In this document: one piece after another, positions 59,467-64,000 of the stretch
Layout of the letters: each line of letters begins with the position of its first letter
How positions within the stretch are numbered: position 1 is the first letter of the stretch
Assembly (NCBI RefSeq): GCF_013133795.1
Contig: NZ_JABGBN010000001.1
Location: forward strand, 372,001 to 436,000
Direction: 5' to 3'
DNA from: Pelistega suis
GTDB taxonomy: Bacteria > Pseudomonadota > Gammaproteobacteria > Burkholderiales > Burkholderiaceae_B
Length of the DNA stretch: 64,000 nt
Notes under the pieces: model-generated
What the model was told of the DNA's origin: nothing
Seen by the model: only the letters and a program-made list of their open reading frames with translations
Database searches by the model: none
Program-made: the position numbers and the translations under genes

Positions 59467-60660
59467 ATGCTTAATGTAAAAACATTATCCAATTTAGCAA
59501 GTAACGGTGAATTAAAGGGTAAACGTGTTTTTATTCGTTCAGATTTAAATGTGCCGTTTAATGATCAGGGTGAGATTTCTGAGGATACGCGTATTCGTGC
59601 TTCTGTACCTGCAATTAAGCTGGCCTTAGAAGCAGGTGCTGCTGTTATGGTGACTTCACACTTGGGTCGTCCTACAGAGGGGGTATTAAATCCAGAAGAC
59701 TCATTAGCTCCGGTGGCCAAACGCTTAAGCCAGTTACTCGGGTTTGAGGTAAAACTCATTCAGAATTGGGTTGATGGTGTTGATGTTAAGGCAGGTGAAG
59801 TTGTTTTACTTGAGAACTGCCGTGTGAATGCTGGTGAAAAGAAAAATAATGAAGAGCTAGCTAAGAAAATGGCAGCACTTTGTGATGTTTATGTCAATGA
59901 CGCTTTTGGTACAGCACATCGTGCCGAAGCAACAACGCATGGTATTGCGAAGTTTGCTCCTGTTGCTTGCGCAGGCCCTTTGCTAGAGGCTGAGTTAACA
60001 GCATTAGGTCGTGCCTTACAAGAGCCTAAACGTCCTTTAGTGGCGATTGTTGGAGGCTCTAAAGTTTCTACAAAATTATCCATTCTACAATCATTAGCAA
60101 CCAAGGTTGATCAGTTAGTGGTTGGTGGGGGTATTGCAAATACTTTTATGTTAGCTAAAGGGTTGAATATTGGTAAATCTTTGGCTGAACCAGATCAAGT
60201 AGAGCAAGCTAAAGCGGTTATCGACTTGATGGAACAACGTGGTGCAGGCGTTCCTATCCCTACCGATGTTGTGGTGGCTAAGGAATTTTCGGCGACAGCA
60301 ACACCAACAGCGAAAAAAGCAACAGAGATTGCAGATGACGAAATGGTGTTTGATATTGGCGCCGAAACAGCACAAACATTAGCAGATATTATTGCTAAGG
60401 CGGGTACTATCGTATGGAATGGTCCAGTTGGCGTATTTGAGTTTGATAGCTTTGCCGCAGGCACCGAGAAAATTTCTCGCGCGATTGCCGATTCAGCGGC
60501 GTTCTCTATCGCTGGTGGTGGCGATACCTTGGCAGCGATTGCTAAATTTAATATTAGCGATAAAGTAGGCTATATCTCAACAGGTGGTGGTGCTTTCTTA
60601 GAGTTCTTAGAGGGTAAGGTGTTACCTGCTGTGGATATTTTAGAGCAGCGTAATCAATAA
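59467..60660 (+). CDS. pgk: Phosphoglycerate kinase
   Basis: A 397-residue kinase moving phosphate between 1,3-bisphosphoglycerate and ADP. It has the N-terminal substrate motif [36 protein letters not shown], and [14 protein letters not shown]. The nucleotide site includes [16 protein letters not shown] and GGGDTLAAI near the end. I chose ATG 59467 with GAGGAAAT upstream; the TTG one codon earlier is unlikely. Length matches the family. It is the last gene of the tkt-gap-pgk run and has its own terminator. Confidence 0.97.
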   Translation: MLNVKTLSNLASNGELKGKRVFIRSDLNVPFNDQGEISEDTRIRASVPAIKLALEAGAAVMVTSHLGRPTEGVLNPEDSLAPVAKRLSQLLGFEVKLIQNWVDGVDVKAGEVVLLENCRVNAGEKKNNEELAKKMAALCDVYVNDAFGTAHRAEATTHGIAKFAPVACAGPLLEAELTALGRALQEPKRPLVAIVGGSKVSTKLSILQSLATKVDQLVVGGGIANTFMLAKGLNIGKSLAEPDQVEQAKAVIDLMEQRGAGVPIPTDVVVAKEFSATATPTAKKATEIADDEMVFDIGAETAQTLADIIAKAGTIVWNGPVGVFEFDSFAAGTEKISRAIADSAAFSIAGGGDTLAAIAKFNISDKVGYISTGGGAFLEFLEGKVLPAVDILEQRNQ

Positions 60661-60679
60661 TCCGAGCATGCACGCCACA

Positions 60680-60705
60680 AAACAGGTCAGACTTCTGACC
60701 TGTTT
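60680..60705 (+). terminator. Terminator of pgk
   Basis: AAACAGGTCAG (60680-60690) pairs with CTGACCTGTTT (60695-60705) around a four-base loop. The tail is GTTTATCTT, T-rich but not a pure run. It begins 19 bases after the pgk stop. Confidence 0.8.
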
Positions 60706-60733
60706 GTTTATCTTAAACGCCTAGGAGAGAGGG

Positions 60734-63700
60734 ATGTTTAAAAAGTCTTTATTAAGTCTAAGTTTATTGAGTTTATTATCTACTTATGGTGTAGCACAGA
60801 CTATCGCTGAAACGCCTACATTACGCTATGTGTATCCTTCTGATGGTGCACAGATTGATGAAGATGCGATTTTTGCCTTGGCATTTACTCAGCCTATTAA
60901 TGCGACGTCTTTAGCGAATAAAGCGGTATGTATCATTGAAGGTATTGGAGAGCAAGTGCCTGTGCGTTTATTAGATAATAATGAAAAGACAGACTTATGG
61001 GAAGAACATCTTTCTTGGGTTGATGAGCATAAGGAAAATGTTGAGTTAGTTCAATGTTCTCGTGAATTACCGAGCGGTGCAAAAGTCTCTTTACAAATTT
61101 CGTCGGGTTTAGAAAATACTCAGGGGGTAGCAACGAGTAAAAACTTCTCTCAAAATTATGTGGTGCGCTCTCCCTTTACTGTGCAGTTTCAATGCGAACG
61201 AGTAAATCCTAAAGCTAATTGCTCTCCATTGGGTGATTTACGGTTGCAATTTAATAGTGCAATTGAATATATTCCAACTAAGGATAAGATTCGTGTATTG
61301 GTGGATGATGTTGCTGTTGTACCCTACCAAGAAGAAAATGAAAAGGATAACTTGGTATATAGCTTAGTATATAAAGGACCTTTTAAGCCAAATGCTAAGA
61401 TTACAGTTAATGTCCAAGAGGGTATACAAGATGATACGCAACGTCCTTTAAGTAATGCGAGCAAATTTCCTATTCAGACACAATTTGATCATTACCCGCC
61501 TTTATTGAAATTTTCAACAGGTGATTTTGGCATTATTGAAAGTTATGCACATACTAAGGTAGGGAGTGATTTAAAAGAAAATCCTGCATTAGTTCCCTTA
61601 ACCGTCCGTAATGTTGAAAAAGAATTAAAAATTGCTCAGCAATATCGAGCAGGACAAGTGGCACAAATACGTACACAAAACGATGCGCAAGTCAGAAAAT
61701 GGTTGAGTCTTGTCCCTGTATTGGCAAATGCGCAATATAGCGAAAATAACTTACGTCGTATAGTGGATGGCCTACAGACGGAGTATCGCGCAAATGAGAA
61801 AGAGATTGACTCACGAAATTTTGCGGTGATTAGTCATTTACCAGAAACGACAAAGTTAACCTTACCTCATCTACAAACCTCTCAGAATGAGACTGAAGTT
61901 GTTGGTTTACCTGTAACGTCACCGGGATTTTATTTTTTTGAAGCAGAGTCACCAGTTTTAGGTGAACAACTGACAACAAATGCACAGCCTATGTATGTTC
62001 GTTCGACTGCCTTAGTCACCAATATGGCTGTGCATTTAAAAACGAGTGATACTGGTGCATTGGTATGGGTGACACGCTTAGATGATGCACAACCTATTCC
62101 TCATGCGAATATTCGTTTAAGTGCTTGTGATAATAAGGAAATTGCAATTGGTCAAACCGATGACAAGGGCGTGTTTCATTTTAAAGGTAAACTCCCAGAG
62201 CTGAAGAATTGTGCATATGATAAATATGCTTATATGGCAAGTGCAACCTTAGCAAAAGAACATCCAATGTCTTATGGGGTTGAGGACTATGCATTTGTTT
62301 TTAGTGATTGGGATAGTGGTATTCAACCGTGGCAGTTTAATGTATCGTCAGAGGGTTATTATGCCTCGTCTGATAAGCCTAATGCTTTATTGATTCATCC
62401 TGTATTAAGTCGTACGTTATTACGTGCAGGCGAAGTATTGAATATGAAACATATTATTCGCCAACAAACCCCACAAGGATTACAAACGCCGACTCAGGAC
62501 GTAATATTGCCAAATCAGTTAGTGATTAATTTAGAGGCAATGGATGAGGAAATTGAACTGCCGTTAAATTGGAAGAAAGCCCCTAATGGTGGAATGTATG
62601 CGGATACACAATGGGAGGTTCCTAAGACGGCAAAAAATGGTGTTTATACGCTTGAATATCGTCATAGCACGGAAGAAGAAATTAATATTGCTAGTCCAAC
62701 AGTGAGCTTTCAGGTAGAGGAGTTTAAGCTACCGTTCTTAACAGGAAGTATTCAAGTATCTGCCGAGCAACAAGAAAGCGGAATTTTAATTAATCCTCAA
62801 CAAATGACCGCTGATATTCAGGTGAACTATATGGCGGGAGGTACAGCGGCTGAGTTGCCTATTGAGGTTTCTGCAGTATATTTGCCGAGTGAGTTCTCTG
62901 TACCCAGTCTAAACGATGTGGACTTTTCGGTGAGTGATATGGATAAAAGCCCGCGGAAGGTCTTTTTGGATAAGCAACGATTACAGCTCGATGCGAATGG
63001 TCATGCACGTTTAACGATTGAGAATATTCCAGCGATTCAGGGCAAAGCAGACTTATTGATTGAGGTTAGCTTTTTAGATCCTAATGGGCAGGTGCAGACA
63101 ATTAGTCATATGGTGACAGCGATTCAAGCGCCTGTGATGGTAGGTGTTCGCAGTGCAAGCTATTTTGAACCTCATAAGGATTTTACTTTTGACGTACTTG
63201 CTGTGAATGCACTTGGTGAACCACAAGCGAATGAAAAAGTGACTGTACATGCTACGCGTGTGATAAATAATGTGGTGCGTCAGCGTCTAGTCGGTGGTTT
63301 TTATGCGGTTAAGTCGCATCAGGAAATGCAAGATTTAGGTGTATTGTGTCAAGGGGTGACTAATCAAGAGGGTATATTAAAATGTATCACTCAGATAAAA
63401 GAGACAGGGCGGTTAAATTTATCTGCGGCTCTTGAAAATCAAGAGCAAGTCTATGCTACCCGTGTACCATTATGGGTATTTAATGGAGCGAGTTGGTATA
63501 CCGGTAATGATACAGACCGTGTAGATGTGGTATCAGATAAGAAGGCCTATCGTGCAGGAGAAGAAGCGGTTTTTGATGTACGGATTCCTTTTGCACAAGC
63601 AACCGCTTTAGTGAGTGTTGAACGAGAAGGTGTGATGGATTATCAAGTGGTTAACTTTGAGAAAAATAGTTCAACATTCAAATTAAAAGTTCAAGAAAAT

Positions 63701-64000
63701 TGGTCCCCTAATGTGTATATCAGCGTATTATCCGTACGAGGACGTTTGCGTGGTGATGTTAATGACGCAGGATTGACGTGGCTAAAAGACGAAAGTCAAG
63801 CAGAAGGAGCCAGTATGCTAGTTGATTTGGCAAAACCTTCCTTCCGTTTCGGTGTGGCTAAAATTAAAGTCGATAATCCAGATACGCAATTGAATTTGTC
63901 ACTCAATTTAGATAAATCAATTTATCAAGTAAGAGATACGGCGAAGTTACAGATTACAGGGAAACGAGCTAATGGGGATAAGGCGGCTAATGCAAGTGTG
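60734..64000 (+). CDS. Alpha-2-macroglobulin-like protein, N-terminal part
   Basis: An open frame of 1089 codons running off the right edge. ATG 60734 follows GGAGAGAGGG. A signal peptide is visible (FKKSLLSLSLLSLLSTYGVAQ, cut near residue 21) with no lipobox Cys, unlike lipoprotein members such as YfhM. The mature part starts with Ig-like macroglobulin domains. The MG segment near residue 555 (ALLIHPVLSRTLLRAGEVLN) and EVEEFKLPFLTG-like VEEFKLPF near 665 are typical of bacterial A2M proteins. The thioester, if present, would be past the window. Such proteins trap or inhibit proteases in the periplasm and often pair with penicillin-binding protein PbpC, which cannot be checked here. Confidence 0.88.
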   Translation, partial: MFKKSLLSLSLLSLLSTYGVAQTIAETPTLRYVYPSDGAQIDEDAIFALAFTQPINATSLANKAVCIIEGIGEQVPVRLLDNNEKTDLWEEHLSWVDEHKENVELVQCSRELPSGAKVSLQISSGLENTQGVATSKNFSQNYVVRSPFTVQFQCERVNPKANCSPLGDLRLQFNSAIEYIPTKDKIRVLVDDVAVVPYQEENEKDNLVYSLVYKGPFKPNAKITVNVQEGIQDDTQRPLSNASKFPIQTQFDHYPPLLKFSTGDFGIIESYAHTKVGSDLKENPALVPLTVRNVEKELKIAQQYRAGQVAQIRTQNDAQVRKWLSLVPVLANAQYSENNLRRIVDGLQTEYRANEKEIDSRNFAVISHLPETTKLTLPHLQTSQNETEVVGLPVTSPGFYFFEAESPVLGEQLTTNAQPMYVRSTALVTNMAVHLKTSDTGALVWVTRLDDAQPIPHANIRLSACDNKEIAIGQTDDKGVFHFKGKLPELKNCAYDKYAYMASATLAKEHPMSYGVEDYAFVFSDWDSGIQPWQFNVSSEGYYASSDKPNALLIHPVLSRTLLRAGEVLNMKHIIRQQTPQGLQTPTQDVILPNQLVINLEAMDEEIELPLNWKKAPNGGMYADTQWEVPKTAKNGVYTLEYRHSTEEEINIASPTVSFQVEEFKLPFLTGSIQVSAEQQESGILINPQQMTADIQVNYMAGGTAAELPIEVSAVYLPSEFSVPSLNDVDFSVSDMDKSPRKVFLDKQRLQLDANGHARLTIENIPAIQGKADLLIEVSFLDPNGQVQTISHMVTAIQAPVMVGVRSASYFEPHKDFTFDVLAVNALGEPQANEKVTVHATRVINNVVRQRLVGGFYAVKSHQEMQDLGVLCQGVTNQEGILKCITQIKETGRLNLSAALENQEQVYATRVPLWVFNGASWYTGNDTDRVDVVSDKKAYRAGEEAVFDVRIPFAQATALVSVEREGVMDYQVVNFEKNSSTFKLKVQENWSPNVYISVLSVRGRLRGDVNDAGLTWLKDESQAEGASMLVDLAKPSFRFGVAKIKVDNPDTQLNLSLNLDKSIYQVRDTAKLQITGKRANGDKAANASV

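Noticed and set aside
1-64000. CRISPR arrays, insertion sequences, prophage genes or a plasmid origin
   Set aside because: I saw no regularly spaced repeats, transposase, integrase, phage structural or replication-initiator genes in any frame.

Overview
This is a single contiguous piece of a bacterial chromosome made almost entirely of ordinary genes. Protein content, gene order and AT-rich, A/T-ending codon use point to a betaproteobacterium of the Burkholderiales, most likely a low-GC member of the Alcaligenaceae (Pelistega, Oligella or Taylorella-like). The genus is an inference from protein resemblance and base composition. No insertion sequence, prophage, CRISPR array, rRNA operon or plasmid function is visible. 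The one RNA gene is tRNA-Leu(CAA).

Layout. (1) 1-9490, minus strand: a likely co-transcribed run of an RpiR-type regulator, a glutathione/dipeptide-type ABC importer (gsiA-gsiB-gsiC-gsiD) and three peptidases for unusual bonds (P1/DmpA type, D-aminopeptidase DppA, isoaspartyl peptidase IaaA), then the start of a GT25 glycosyltransferase cut by the window edge. (2) 9.6-20.3 kb: envelope and central-metabolism singletons: a YidB-OmpA fusion protein, a HAD phosphatase, a Fur-box-preceded TonB receptor of the haem/haemoglobin type, a LysR regulator, malate:quinone oxidoreductase, a 3-hydroxyacyl-CoA dehydrogenase and a compact trimeric autotransporter. (3) 20.4-32 kb: tRNA-Leu, heat-shock chaperone htpG with a sigma-32-like promoter, ampD with two small or membrane neighbours, ffh, a Kbp-like BON-LysM protein, pip, trmB, metG and apbC. 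(4) 31.9-43.6 kb: the tamA-tamB outer-membrane assembly pair, dcd, a large Orn/Lys/Arg decarboxylase, a BaiN/HI0933 flavoprotein and an unrecognised secreted protein with an N0/STN-like domain. (5) 43.7-48.5 kb: a tandem glycine riboswitch ahead of gcvT-gcvH-gcvP. (6) 48.5-64 kb: ubiD with an aminotransferase, a degenerate PCMH-like protein, maeB, an orphan barstar-like protein, rsmE, the Calvin/pentose/glycolysis cluster tkt-gap-pgk, and the first 1089 codons of an alpha-2-macroglobulin-like protein that runs off the right edge.

How the parts work together. Cell-envelope maintenance dominates: TamAB, AmpD, the OmpA-like protein, the autotransporter, the haem receptor and the macroglobulin homologue. 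Peptide and amino-acid catabolism is the second theme: Gsi importer with peptidases, Pip, glycine cleavage, decarboxylase and aminotransferase. These would feed C3/C4 metabolism served by Mqo, MaeB, Gap, Pgk and Tkt. Almost every transcription unit ends in a clear hairpin/T-run terminator, which makes unit boundaries unusually easy to read.

I found no gene cluster that I can defend as a wholly new system. The best leads are the importer-plus-three-peptidases operon, the orphan barstar, the N0-like secreted protein next to the glycine riboswitch, the PCMH-like protein ahead of maeB, the YidB-TM-OmpA fusion and the short cysteine-bearing trimeric autotransporter.
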